64,000 nt of DNA from Ephemerocybe angulata (Eukaryota; Basidiomycota; Agaricomycetes; Agaricales; Psathyrellaceae): positions 186,001 to 250,000 of the forward strand of contig JAACJK010000170.1 in assembly GCA_013368325.1 (NCBI GenBank), in the 5' to 3' direction. How positions within the stretch are numbered: position 1 is the first letter of the stretch; every line of letters begins with the position of its first letter. Position numbers and translations under genes: made by a program. This document shows positions 44,768 to 55,202 of the stretch, piece by piece. The notes below the pieces were generated by a model. It worked only from the letters and a program-made list of their open reading frames with translations, did no database searches and was not told the origin of the DNA.

Positions 44768-45795
44768 TCAAATCGGTACAAACCGAATCTGCCGGAGCTC
44801 ACACCTTTCTTCTTCGGCCCCAAAGAATTTGTCGAGTCCATAGTCTGAAAGACGCAGAGTTAGCCCTAAGCCATATATCAGACCGAGCATTACGCACCCC
44901 CGGCCAACTTGACTGCCAAGTCTCCATTCGGGAGTTCTACCATCCGTCACATTAGCTGAAACATCCCAAATCATAAGAGTAAACTGTAAGAGCAACGCAC
45001 CCACTGCGCCCGAGGCGGAGCTCCCGGGGGTTACAATTCTTGGGATCCGCAGAGAACTCTGGAAATGAAACTCGCATTCAATTGCCCGACGCTCGAAGGG
45101 CGAAGCCGTCCGCGCGTTTCCGCCCAGTTGCATAAATTCCGCAGAGTTCCACTTGCATTTTCCGCCCTTAACCTGGAACTGACTCGGGGGTGTTTCCTCC
45201 AGGTTGAAACCTTGTAAGGCCCACCACGTTCCCTCCTTAGCTGACTCGACCTGTCTGTCTTTACCTTTGGCATTCAGAGAGCTTGAGCTTGAAGCGTCAC
45301 CAGGTCCACCTCCGCTCGAATGGGCCTGAATAAGGACCGGATTATCCCCCTTGCCTTCCGTTGCGGCCACCGGGCTCGACTGATCACCACCCTGTATCGT
45401 CCTCTTATCGACCTCTACATCCTTATCCAGCCCCTCTGCCATATGCAATCTAACCGTTGAAGCCGCAGGGATGACTACCGCACCTAGAGCGCCATCAGAT
45501 CGAACGCCCCTGGCCTTGGCGTTATTCTTGGCCTCTGGATAGTCCCAATCGCCCTCCCCCTCCCTAAAGGCTGTGTATCCATGCGGGGAGAACACCTTCT
45601 GCCAACTGGCCCGCGCGGCGGAGAGGGGGCCTTTCCTAGGCTCCGGTATCGTCCAGTTTACCCACAGACCGGTATCGCTCATCTGAAGACACGAAACACA
45701 TCCAAGACCACGTACATCCATGAAAGACGGAGCGAGTCTATGAACTGTGATGTCGACCTCCCGGGTCGGCGGACGAGCTGGGGTTGTCGACCTGA
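44768..45795 (-). pseudogene. Partial duplicate of the C-terminal part of the 14.6-18.4 kb F-box gene
   Basis: Minus-strand sequence matches the last third of the F-box protein: 'REVDITVHRLAPSFMDVRGLGCVSCLQMSDTGLWVNWTIPEP', then after a diverged acidic or linker region 'FNLEETPPSQFQVKGGKCKWNSAE', 'FERRAIECEFHFQSSL', and the end 'AEEERCELRQIRFVPI' against 'AEEERCEIHQVRFVPT'. The F-box and middle of the protein are absent. Two positions that are introns in the full gene are also intron-like here (GTGCGT...CAG); the second would break the frame if spliced because of an extra G near 44900. I call it a truncated pseudogene. Its 5' end abuts short tandem repeats at 45.81-45.94 kb. Confidence 0.82.
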
Positions 45796-45810
45796 GAGTT
45801 GTGCATGGCT

Positions 45811-45862
45811 TCCGAGGCCATTTTAATGGCTCGGGTTCCGAGGCCATTTTAATGGCTCGGGT
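45811..45862. repeat. Perfect 26-bp tandem repeat (two units)
   Basis: The unit begins 'tccgaggccattttaatggc' and ends 'tcgggt'; units are 45811-45836 and 45837-45862. It lies at the truncated 5' edge of the F-box fragment. Confidence 0.9.
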
Positions 45863-45908
45863 ACTTGTACCCGGCCAGAAAAGTGCCAAGAATCCCATCA
45901 ATCGCAGG

Positions 45909-45944
45909 CCATGTGACTTGCCATGTGACTTACCATGTGACATT
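45909..45944. repeat. 12-bp tandem repeat (three units)
   Basis: 'ccatgtgacttg', 'ccatgtgactta' and 'ccatgtgacatt', head to tail. Confidence 0.85.
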
Positions 45945-46573
45945 TGGATATAGAAGTTTCGCCCCTGTCTTGCTGCACTGGCCACCACCACTCCTCAGAC
46001 TCGATATTACTGCGCGCCCTATACCCAATTTACGCCGCTCGCCTCAGAATTTCATGCTTAGGCCCTCGGGCATTGATCTAGTATTTCAGCATTGTTTCCT
46101 TCTCGACTTCGAGCCAACTTGTGACAACCTCCTTTCTTCGATTGCCTCCAGTCAAACAGTCTCAGATACTCGTCCAATATATACTCGTTCACAAACATTT
46201 GTCACACCTCTTCCCTACTTCACGTATCACCATGCAGCCTGCTTTACCAAATGAAATTCTCAGGAACATTGCTCTGCTTCGTTCCTGTCACCCGCTCTAC
46301 TACGACACAAACCCAATCGCCGGACCACTTCCACTGAAAGCACCGACCACCAATGTTTCTTCCTTCGACTGGACCGCCCCAGAGCTCCTTTGTGCCGCTT
46401 CCTTGCTTTACTCCGTTGCGAGCGACATATCTTGACAGGCCGTTATTCTGAAATCGCGGGAACCTTTCCTTCAAGTCCTGAAGGCAGTCCATCGACGGAC
46501 AAACTACCCCGGCGAAACACGCCGTCCCGCAGAGCTCATTCGATGCCTCGACCTGGCTGCCGAAGATCCCATC

Positions 46574-47123
46574 TGTGGCGAAGACGCCGGCTGATGTCGG
46601 ACGAGCGACGAGCAGAGAGCAGAGAGTAGAGGAGCAGAGGTCGGACGAGCGACGAGCAGCGATGCAGATACAAGAACTGTATAGTCAAAGGTAAATAGGA
46701 TACAGGGAATAGGAGCCAAGCGACTATGTACCTGTATAGTCAAAGAGATCAAGTGGGGAATAATGAACGAGTAGCTACGAGTATATATGTGTCCAGATGA
46801 TCTCGAACGAAAATAGAACAATAGAATGATCCAAAGAACAATAGAGTCCATATGAGTCGATATGACTAAAAGGCAGCGCGCGGGCAGTGCGCCTGAGAAC
46901 AAAGGTGTGAACAAGGTGTGAACGTGCTGTGCACGAGAATAAGAAGCACGAACATGCTGTGCATGAAGTGAGGGGAAGGCTCAGAAGAGCGAAGGCAGTG
47001 TGAAGGTGTGCAAGGATGTGCAAAGGTGTGCAAGAGTGTGCAGGAATGCGCACGAATGAATAGTAAAGGAAGAAATGAAAGGAAAAGAAGAGAAAATAGG
47101 TAGGCTGACCGGTGTTCACGACA
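46574..47123 (-). repeat. 3' LTR (left)
   Basis: 550 bp; no difference from the right LTR seen on reading. It holds short internal repeats such as two 'tatagtcaaag' and two 'gtcggacgagcgacgagcag' words. Confidence 0.95.
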
Positions 47124-47126
47124 TTA

Positions 47127-47136
47127 CCCCCCTCCT
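47127..47136 (-). other. Polypurine tract
   Basis: AGGAGGGGGG on the element strand, 3 bp before the 3' LTR, primer for plus-strand synthesis. Confidence 0.75.
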
Positions 47137-47157
47137 AGAACTCATCGTCCTCGATGA

Positions 47158-50100
47158 CTATGGTCGGGGTGCCGTGGGGTGTCGAAGGTGGAACTCCGCA
47201 ACGGCTTCAGCTGCGTTCCCAAGGTTGGCGAGGGGTTCCCAAGAGTTCTCGCTGTCGTTGTAGCCCTTCCAGCTGATGAGGTATTCGACCCAGCGCTTTC
47301 GTCCACGCTTGACCTCCCTACTGTCCAGAACGTCCTGGACTTCAAACTCTGTCCCGTCCTCGAGTTCAACAGGCTCTGGTGGGGGAGGTAGGATGCCATT
47401 GGTGTCGTTCCCTTTCCAGGGACTAAGCTTATCGACGTGGAAGACAGGATGGAGGCGGGATAGGGACTGAGGGAGTGCGAGACGGTAGTCAAGGTCACCG
47501 ACCTTCTCGAGGACCTTGTAGGGGCCGAGCTGGAAGTCTCCAAGCTTTCGAGTGGGCACCTTGATGTTGATGTTCTTGGCGCTGAGCCAGACGTAGTCGC
47601 CTACGGCGAAGGCGTGTGCTGTCCGCTTCCCAGCTTCGAAGGTTGTCTTCTGGCGGGCTTTCTCCATTCGTAAGGCTGCTTCAACGTCCTTTCGGGTGTC
47701 AAGGAGGTCCCGAATGCGTTCGTCAACACCACGGACACCGGTGGTAGCGCCAATGGGAATGTTGAAGTGGGGGGAGTAGCCGTAGATGACCTCGAAGGGG
47801 GAGCGATTATGAGCAGAGTGAATGCGGGAGTTGATGACGAACTCAGCCATGGGGAGGTGCTGGTCCCAATCGTCTTGTCGTCGACTGACATAGAAGCGAA
47901 GGTGCTTCTCGACTTCCTGGTTTGCGCGCTCAGTCTGGCCGTTGGCCTGAGGGTGGTATGCCGTTGTGAGGTTGGATCCAATCCCGAGACGTTGGAGGAG
48001 GGTGCGCATGACGTTGGAGGCGAACTGGGGCCCTCGGTCGCTGATGAAACGAAGGGGCAAACCATGGAGGCGGAAGATCTCTCGGTAGTAGATGTCGACG
48101 ACGCCTTCAGTCGAGATGGTGGAGGAGCAGGGGAGTGCGTGGATCTGCTTGGTGAAGAAGTCGGTGAAGACGATGACTGCGTCGAAACCGTGGGCAGGTG
48201 GTAGCTGTGTGATGAGGTCAACTCCAACAGCCTCCCAAGGGCCTTCAGGGACGTCCATGGGCTGGGTGAGGGCACGAGGGTGTTGGGCATGCTTGCGTCG
48301 AGCACAGAGATCGCAGCCTTCGACATACTTCTTCACAAAAGCGCGCATCGTGGGCCACCAGTACAACCGCTCGACCCGTTCGAGGGTTGCATGGTTCCCG
48401 GGATGGCCTGAAGTGGGGTCGTCGTGGCACTGCTTCACCACCTCTCGCCGGAGCTCATCGTCTGCTGGGACGTATACCTTGCCTCTGAACCGTACTAACC
48501 CGTTCTCCTCTGTCCACTCTGTCAACCCGTTGACGAGTTTCTGGGGTCCGAACTTGCGCAGCTTCTCTAGCCCTCCCAAGACCACAGATTCGCGTGCACT
48601 CGCGCGACGAATTCGGTCTTCCAGGGGATTAGTGAAATGGGAAGCAGCAGCGAGTTTGGCGAAGTGTTCAGGGCGGAGAACCGTGCGTTGGGTGTTATCG
48701 TCAGAGTCCGAGACATGATGATGGGGCATGCGCGAGAGGGGGTCAGCTTGGGTGTTAGCAGCACCCGGGCGGTGTTCGAGACGGAAGTCGAAGCGAGAGA
48801 GGTATAGAGCCCATCTCGCCTGTCGTCGTGCCAGATCTTGGGCAGTGCGCCAATACTTCAGGTTAGCATGATCAGTTACGATCCCGAAGGTGTCAGGGAG
48901 ACCTTCCAGGAACGGGCGCCAGTCCTTGAGGGCTTCGATGATGGCTAGCATCTCCCGGTCGTAGATCTCGTAGTTTCGCTGAGCTGGGTCCATGGATGCT
49001 GATCGGAAGGCAACAGGGTGCCAGGCGCCATCGGCAGCTTGCTGAAGAAGGGCACCTCCGGTGGCAAAGCCAGAGGCGTCGACTTCGATGCGAGTGGGGC
49101 GGTCAGGATCCCAGAGGGCGAGGACAGGGGCAGAGATGAAGGCGTCACGGAGGGTTTCGAAGGCTTGCTGATGCTCGTCAGTCCATTCGAACAGGGTGTT
49201 CTTCTTGGTGAGGTCATGGAGGGGGCGAGCCACCTTGGAGAAGTCCTTGATGAAGCGGCGGTAGAAGTTGGCGAAGCCCAGGAATCCTCGGACTTCGCGG
49301 ACGTTGCGCGGTACAGGCCAGCCACGGACGGCTTGGACCTTGGCGGGGTCCATGCTCACCTCTCCCTCTCGGATAACCATACCCAGATACTCGATCTCCT
49401 CCTTCTCAAACTCACACTTCTCAGGACGCAGGTAGAGGTCGTGCTGTCGGAGACGGCGAAGGACTTCATGGGTGATGCGCCGGTGTTCTTCCAGGTCCAT
49501 GGTGAAGATGAGGATGTCGTCGAGGTAGACCGCCACCTTGCCAGAGGCGACCAGATCTGAGAAGATCGAGTTCATGAGGCCCTGGAATGTGGCAGGTGAG
49601 TTGGTTAGACCGAAAAACATGACTTTGGGTTCGAAGAGGCCTCGGCTAGTAGCGAACGCAGCTTTCCATTCATCTCCCTCCTTTATGCGGACGTTGTTGT
49701 ATCTCCAGCGGACGTCAAACTTGGTGAAGTATTTGGCACCTCGAAGACGGCTGATGATGTCGGCGACAAGAGGGAGCGGGTAGCGATTCTTGATGGTGTA
49801 CTCGTTGAGACGGCGGTAGTCCTGGATGAAGCGGAGAGTTCCGTCCTTCTTCTTGATGAAGAAAACAGGGGAGGAGATGGGCGACTTAGAGGGCTGGATG
49901 TATCCTTTGGCGAGGTTCTCCTGGAGGAACGTGTCGAGCACGGCTTGTTCATCTAGGGACATGGGGTAGATCTTGGTGCGGATGTTGGCTGGGGCACCAG
50001 GCGTGAGCTCGATGGCGTGATCCCAGTCCTTGTGGCTCGGCAGGCGAGTAGACTCTTGTTCAGAAAAGACGGCGGCGTGTTCACGGTAGTGGGCGGGGAT

Positions 50101-51078
50101 GATCTCATCGAGGGTTCTCTCTGGTTTACCTTTCTTCGCGTCCTCAGCGATCTTCTGGGAGTAGGTGAAGCCAGCTGAACACCACAGTTCCTCATCCGTG
50201 CGCTCGATGATGCTAGCTCAAAGCCAGCGGCGTCGAGTCGTTCGGTTAGCACGGATTCGGCAGAAGGGTGTTTCGGGCTTCTCTTCCACAGGAGGGGGCG
50301 GCGACGGTGGGGTAGGTTCAGGAGTTGGAGAGCTGGGGAGCATGGGCCAGGAGGCGTAGATCTCCTCCAGAATCGCTCCATCAGAGGGTTCCCCTAAGTC
50401 CAAACACGGATGTCTTTCCTCCGGCACCTCCTCTACCGAGGCGCGGGGATGACGGCGTGAAGGTAGGAGCTCTGGAATGGATGTGATGGGGTCTGGGGGT
50501 GCGCTCGAGGCATAGATCTCTTCCAGGATGGATCCGTTGGACGGTTCCCCCAGAGCATGGCTCGGGTTCGGGTCCTCCGGAACATCCTCGATGGTGGCTC
50601 GGGGGTTGATGCGCACGATACCCTTTGTCCAGTCAATCTCTGGGTTAACCTGGCGAAGCCAGGGGAGTCCCAGGATGATGTTCTCGCCTCCTAGGTCGGT
50701 GACAAGAAAGTCCGTCCAGCGGTTATGGGGTCCGACCGTGAGGTGAAGACGTGCGAAGTGGGTGATGTCCCCGGCGGTATTTGGGGAGCCATCAATGTTG
50801 CGAAGGAGGATAGGGTGATGGAGTGGGAAGGTTGTGATGTGATGCTTTAGGACAAAGGGGTGATCAAGAAAGAGGGCGGTAGCCCCGCAATCTATCATGG
50901 CTGCTGAGCTAGTGCTCCTGTTGCGACCTCTCAACATTGTTCGTACTCGGAAATGGTCTGAAGTAGGATCGATTTCACGAATAGAACTAATGGTACATGA
51001 TGAGATGGAGTCATAGGAGGAGGTGGAACACATAGCGATGGGTACGCGTGCGGCAGCACGGACGGGCACCCGCTTCAA
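47158..51078 (-). pseudogene. pol: pol polyprotein with one in-frame stop
   Basis: From the shifted frame at 51078 to the stop at 47158 there are 1307 codons, with a single TGA at 50220-50218 between protease and reverse transcriptase. Landmarks in order: protease active site DCGATA (residue ~63), reverse transcriptase 'FIQDYRRLNEYT' and YLDD ('VAVYLDDILIF'), RNase H 'EVDASGFATGGAL' with 'DREMLAI', integrase HHCC zinc domain ('HATLERVERLYWW...CDLCARRK') and D-D-E core ('VGVDLITQLP', 'FISDRGPQF', 'NGQTERANQ'), and a C-terminal chromodomain ('WVEYLISWKGYNDSENSWEP'). One odd residue: 'DVRWRYNN', where Gly is usual before YNN. The sequence after the TGA continues in the same frame, so a single base change caused the stop. 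Confidence 0.93.
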
Positions 51079-52346
51079 AAACCCGGCTTGTCGTTGGCGA
51101 GGAGCCCGAAGAGACGGTTCTGCTCGGCGAGGGCAGCCTCTAGGCGTGTGAACCTAGGGTCCTCGGGCGTCGTCGAAGGGGCAGGGGACGAGACGTTGGG
51201 GGCAGAGGTCTCGCCTGGGAAGAGGGTGAAGGGGGTGTCGCTGGTCGTGGCAGCTGCCTTCTGGGAGCGTCGGGCTCCTCGGCCTTTCTCGTTGCCTAGG
51301 TACTTGTCCTGGCAGACGGCCTCGATGTGCCCGATGCGGGCGCAGTATCCACACTTGGTGGCCTCGTGTCCTCCTGCCGACTTTAGGTGGGCCTTGGAGC
51401 CGCACCCGTAGCAGCGACCTCGCATGAGCTTGGTGAAGTCTTCGCGGGTGCGAGCCGTCGAGCTTCGACTAGCGTCGACATCCATGGCGTAGGGGTCGCG
51501 AGCAGCAGTGGGAGGGGAGTAGGCAGTGGAACCCTTGGTACGAGGGCCTTCCGCCATGCTGTCGCGCATGTGGAAGTCAACCTTGACGGCGAGCTGGACG
51601 AGCTCCTCGAAGCTGGCAGGCGCTTTGGCGAAGGAGGCCATGGTCAACCAGGCACGGGCGTCCTTGGAGAGGCCCTGCTTGAAGCGATGGCCAAGGTCCG
51701 ACTCGGAGTAGTCCGTGCGTCCGGAGACCTCCTGGAAGCGCGCTGCGTACTGCGCAACCGGCTTGTTGCCCTGGGTGATGGACTCAAGCTCCCTCTGGGC
51801 TTCGGCGTTGTCGTCCGAGGCCATGAAGCGGGCCTTGAAGGCCTTGACGAACTCGTCCCACGATCCACTGAAGGGGAAAGGGGTGATGGGGACAGCGGTC
51901 TGGTTGGCTGCGGTAGCGGCTGCAGCAGCAGCTTGGGTGGTGGCATGGGCCTCGATGTCTTGGAGGTAGCGGACAGCCCATATCGCGGCTTCCCCCTGCA
52001 AGAGCGAGAGGGCATGGATGATCCACTGCTCGGGAGCGATCTCGTGGAAGCCGGTGGTAGTGTTGAGCTTGTTGAGGGGAGCTTCCTTCGATCGGGCCCA
52101 CATGGTGTAGTACTGGAGGAATCGCCGAGCGTCGGCGGAACCTCCCTTGAAAGGCTCCGGGCGAGCCATACTGGAGCCGGTGGACACATTGACAGCCCCA
52201 ACCTGGGTGGTGTTGGTGGCTGGAACAGGTGCAGGTGCAGATCGGGCTTGGTTTTGAGCTGCGGCCAGCGCGGTCAACTGGTCGTTGGTCTTTGTCTGGG
52301 CTTCTATGAGCCTCTCGAAGAGGGCTTCGATGCGATCGTCTGACAT
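51075..52346 (-). CDS. gag: gag structural protein
   Basis: 423 aa. The N-terminal helical region is followed by the retrotransposon gag core ('PEPFKGGSADARRFLQYYTMWA', 'WDEFVKAFKARF', 'QYAARFQEVSGRTDYSESDLGHRFKQGL'). Near the C terminus are 'CYGCGSKAHLKSAGGHEATKC' and a zinc knuckle CGYCARIGHIEAVC (CX2CX4HX4C) for RNA binding. The gag stop overlaps the start of the pol frame, with a slippery heptamer just before it. The frame is intact, unlike pol. Confidence 0.93.
   Translation of the reverse strand: MSDDRIEALFERLIEAQTKTNDQLTALAAAQNQARSAPAPVPATNTTQVGAVNVSTGSSMARPEPFKGGSADARRFLQYYTMWARSKEAPLNKLNTTTGFHEIAPEQWIIHALSLLQGEAAIWAVRYLQDIEAHATTQAAAAAATAANQTAVPITPFPFSGSWDEFVKAFKARFMASDDNAEAQRELESITQGNKPVAQYAARFQEVSGRTDYSESDLGHRFKQGLSKDARAWLTMASFAKAPASFEELVQLAVKVDFHMRDSMAEGPRTKGSTAYSPPTAARDPYAMDVDASRSSTARTREDFTKLMRGRCYGCGSKAHLKSAGGHEATKCGYCARIGHIEAVCQDKYLGNEKGRGARRSQKAAATTSDTPFTLFPGETSAPNVSSPAPSTTPEDPRFTRLEAALAEQNRLFGLLANDKPGF
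51078..51084 (-). other. Probable -1 ribosomal frameshift site at the gag stop
   Basis: GGGTTTT in the phase G-GGT-TTT, immediately before the gag TGA (51077-51075). Slipping back one base joins gag to the pol frame. It fits the XXXYYYZ rule. Confidence 0.65.
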
Positions 52347-52783
52347 GGCAGGAGGTGGACTTGGGTAGGTGGGGAGCTTCGGAGAGTACGGCGGCGGTGG
52401 TGACGATGGGGGTGGGACGCGACTAGGCGGGCTGGTAGGGTGCAGGTACTGTGGGACTAGTGGTAGGACTAGTTCTCCACGAAGGCCAGAGAGGTAGAAG
52501 CCTGGGATAGAATCCTGGGTTTCCTTAGCGTGGGGGCAGGGTTGTTCTGCGCAGTCAGTGTAGACAGTCGAGCCGTTCCGGTCGATGTACCAGTAGACTG
52601 AGGACCAGACTGGATCAGTGGTGGATCGGAGGTAGGCGGAATCAATCTGTAGGCCGTGAAGGTACGGTGCACAGCTGTCCGGTTGAGAGCCGTCAGAGGT
52701 TGCAGGTGAGGGGGAACGGGTGGGCGCGATGGTGCCAGCTAGCAGGGGCTGCGAGGACGATGAACGTCGGCGCAGTTGGGAGG

Positions 52784-52792
52784 ACTTGATCT
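52784..52792 (-). other. Primer binding site, self-priming type
   Basis: AGATCAAGT on the element strand, 2 bp inside the 5' LTR. It is the exact complement of ACTTGATCT at 52975-52967 in the LTR, where transcription should begin (33 nt after the TATA start). Confidence 0.6.
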
Positions 52793-52794
52793 AA

Positions 52795-53344
52795 TGTGGC
52801 GAAGACGCCGGCTGATGTCGGACGAGCGACGAGCAGAGAGCAGAGAGTAGAGGAGCAGAGGTCGGACGAGCGACGAGCAGCGATGCAGATACAAGAACTG
52901 TATAGTCAAAGGTAAATAGGATACAGGGAATAGGAGCCAAGCGACTATGTACCTGTATAGTCAAAGAGATCAAGTGGGGAATAATGAACGAGTAGCTACG
53001 AGTATATATGTGTCCAGATGATCTCGAACGAAAATAGAACAATAGAATGATCCAAAGAACAATAGAGTCCATATGAGTCGATATGACTAAAAGGCAGCGC
53101 GCGGGCAGTGCGCCTGAGAACAAAGGTGTGAACAAGGTGTGAACGTGCTGTGCACGAGAATAAGAAGCACGAACATGCTGTGCATGAAGTGAGGGGAAGG
53201 CTCAGAAGAGCGAAGGCAGTGTGAAGGTGTGCAAGGATGTGCAAAGGTGTGCAAGAGTGTGCAGGAATGCGCACGAATGAATAGTAAAGGAAGAAATGAA
53301 AGGAAAAGAAGAGAAAATAGGTAGGCTGACCGGTGTTCACGACA
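52795..53344 (-). repeat. 5' LTR (right) with promoter
   Basis: 550 bp. TATA-like tatatat at 53009-53003 (element strand) and predicted transcript start near 52975. Confidence 0.95.
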
Positions 53345-53980
53345 CCGTCCTTTGGGGATTCATTCCCAGTCTCGTTGCTCCGATGTCCAACCTTGAAACA
53401 ATCATATTTTCGGGTCGCACACGAAGCTTCCGTTACTTCTACGACCTCCCTCCCAGCTTGCTCATGTCAAATCCTCACTCTTCTCCATTCCCCGCCTCCC
53501 TCACAGGTGTTCTCTTTTCTAGCCCGACCTTTGCAGTCACGCTGGGTGACTTGAAGCTCCTTTCCCTCATGGTACCCCAGCTGGAACGCCTCCAAGTCAC
53601 CGTCTTCCTCAGTGCCGGAGGGTCCACCCCATCCCCGGCCCCCTCTTCCCCTCGTTGAAATGGTTGTCAATTGGAGGGTTCCGTAGGCAGGCCAATGATA
53701 TTGAGCAGCCTTCTTCTACATCTCTTACCACACTACTCTCTGCTCTTTCGGTTGAATCAGGGCTGCCTAATCTCGCACGGTTGGACATCCTGACTGATAT
53801 GCAGCTCCCTGGGACATTCCTCGACCTTCATGGGTCCGCGAGAGGCTAGCCCCGCACAACATCGCTATAACCTTGTCTGTAGGTGAACGTCTTGGGCCTT
53901 AGGTGTCTCCGTTCCATGCAACAATGATATACTTTTCTTGTATTCTACGGTACAATAAAGACCATGCAATTGACAGTTAA

Positions 53981-55202
53981 TCATCTACCTCTCTCCGCGC
54001 CCGACACTGAGTTTCCATCGTTTGCCGAGACGTCCATCATGGACTCATCTGCACTTCTTTCGGTCGCAACGCTCCGGCCATAGGGAATATAACTGCGGCG
54101 CAGAGACGAAATACTCGGATGTTTAACCTTCTTCCGCGGTTCCTTCTTTCTTGAGTCGAGCCAAGACGCTCTCTTTATTCGTGAATCCTAGGAACAGTCA
54201 GTTCAATATCTGATCATGGTAGGAAGGAGTTCAGCATACCTCTCTGAATGTGCTGTTGAGCATCGTGAGTGCACGTAGGCAAAAAACGAGACGGTAGTGC
54301 CCGGGATCTCTTGTTGGATATGCGACAAAGGATCCCACCGCTTCAACGATATCGCCCTCCTTGAAACCCGAAGGGCACATCGGTACGTAGCTAGACCATT
54401 GTAAAACACCGTACTATTGGAAAGGAAGTAGGGTACCCACTGAAACGATCCATTTCCATCGTCGACCTTCCGAGAGTACTGGACGATGTTGTCCTCGATG
54501 CGAATGAACTTCGTATCTCGCAATTCTTCGAGAACATGATCAGGGTCAATATCGGGGGTGAAGGGAATGTGAGGTAGCCCCGGGGCATATCGCCGCTCAG
54601 TGAGATATCGAGCATGTAGATCCAGACAGGAGTGACCCTCGTATTGACCAAAGTTCATGTCGTCAAGCGCCGAGACCTCGGGGGATCCCTCAAACTGCCC
54701 CAACACACTCGATACGACTTCCTCCTGAGCTCTAAACCCATGCGAACCTAACCCAGTCAGGCGGACAAACTGTCGAAGGTACCGCACATGGTCAGGATCG
54801 GAAGCCCGCCTGCGCACTTTGTCAGCTGTAGGAAAGAAATAGGAACTCAAAGCGCTCACAAAGGTCCATGGATCGGGGGCAAGGTCTTCGAACATATAAT
54901 CCCCGGTACAGTCACCGTCACTTCCTCCATCTCCTCGCCAACCGTTCTCGTCAGCCGGAGGCTTGGGGGCTCAGCGTACTGGGTAATAGAGCAGGAAGAC
55001 GCAATCTAGAAGATGTCGTAAGTACGACGCTACTAGCCTTAAACACATATTACTCACTTGGAGGGTTTGCAAGGTATCAGCTATCTGGCGGTTGCGCTGG
55101 ATATAGGAGTCCAGCCACAATCCTGGAGAGACAGTCAGGACGGAAAGCCAAGATAAACTGGTCGAACTTACGTGCTCCATCGGCGTCGTATCGATAGTTC
55201 AT
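53981..55202 (-). CDS. Hypothetical agaricomycete family protein with a GDIVE motif
   Basis: Six exons (55202-55172, 55122-55058, 55005-54860, 54809-54441, 54390-54240, 54187-53981) give 969 nt, 322 aa. Splice choice was guided by the segment 'HYVPMCPSGFKEGDIVEAVGSFVAYPTRDPGHYRLVFCLRALTML', a pattern I know from many agaricomycete proteins of unknown role (P-x-x-F-x-x-GDIVE-x-x-x-x-F). The C-terminal exon is Arg/Lys-rich ('DSRKKEPRKKVKHPSISSLRRSY'). No signal peptide or membrane helix. I cannot assign a function. It lies next to the disrupted F-box/LRR gene on the opposite strand. Confidence 0.78.

Larger units (their letters stand above)
46574..53344 (-). mobile_element. Ty3/Gypsy chromovirus LTR retrotransposon, 6771 bp
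   Basis: Two 550-bp LTRs (TG...CA) enclose gag and pol on the minus strand, in the order protease, reverse transcriptase, RNase H, integrase, chromodomain. The chromodomain and self-priming features place it with the Tf1/sushi-type chromoviruses. The LTRs look identical, so the insertion is recent. Flanking 5-bp sequences are ccatc (46569-46573) and ccgtc (53345-53349), a target duplication with one change. Confidence 0.95.
46232..53850 (+). pseudogene. F-box/LRR-like gene split by the LTR retrotransposon
   Basis: The left part (46232-46573) starts 'MQPALPNEILRNI', an F-box-like opening. It has an in-frame TGA at 46433-46435 and continues in the same frame ('QAVILKSREPFLQVLKAVHRR...CLDLAAEDPI'). 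The right part (from 53350) resumes as 'LWGFIPSLVAPMSNLETIIF' in the correct frame once the retrotransposon and one 5-bp target copy are set aside. A further frame change near 53640 precedes 'FPSLKWLSIGGF' and 'LPNLARLDIL', leucine-rich-repeat-like. The gene is dead through a stop, a frameshift and the insertion. Its type (F-box with LRR-like tail) is common and expanded in agaricomycetes. Confidence 0.75.

Noticed and set aside
47142..48326. Long alternative minus-strand frames overlapping the integrase region
   Set aside because: Overlap the true pol frame, Ser/Pro/Arg-rich shadow translation with no motifs.
51387..52343. 318-codon + strand frame opposite gag, and similar frames opposite pol
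   Set aside because: Shadows of the retrotransposon genes in a GC-rich region.
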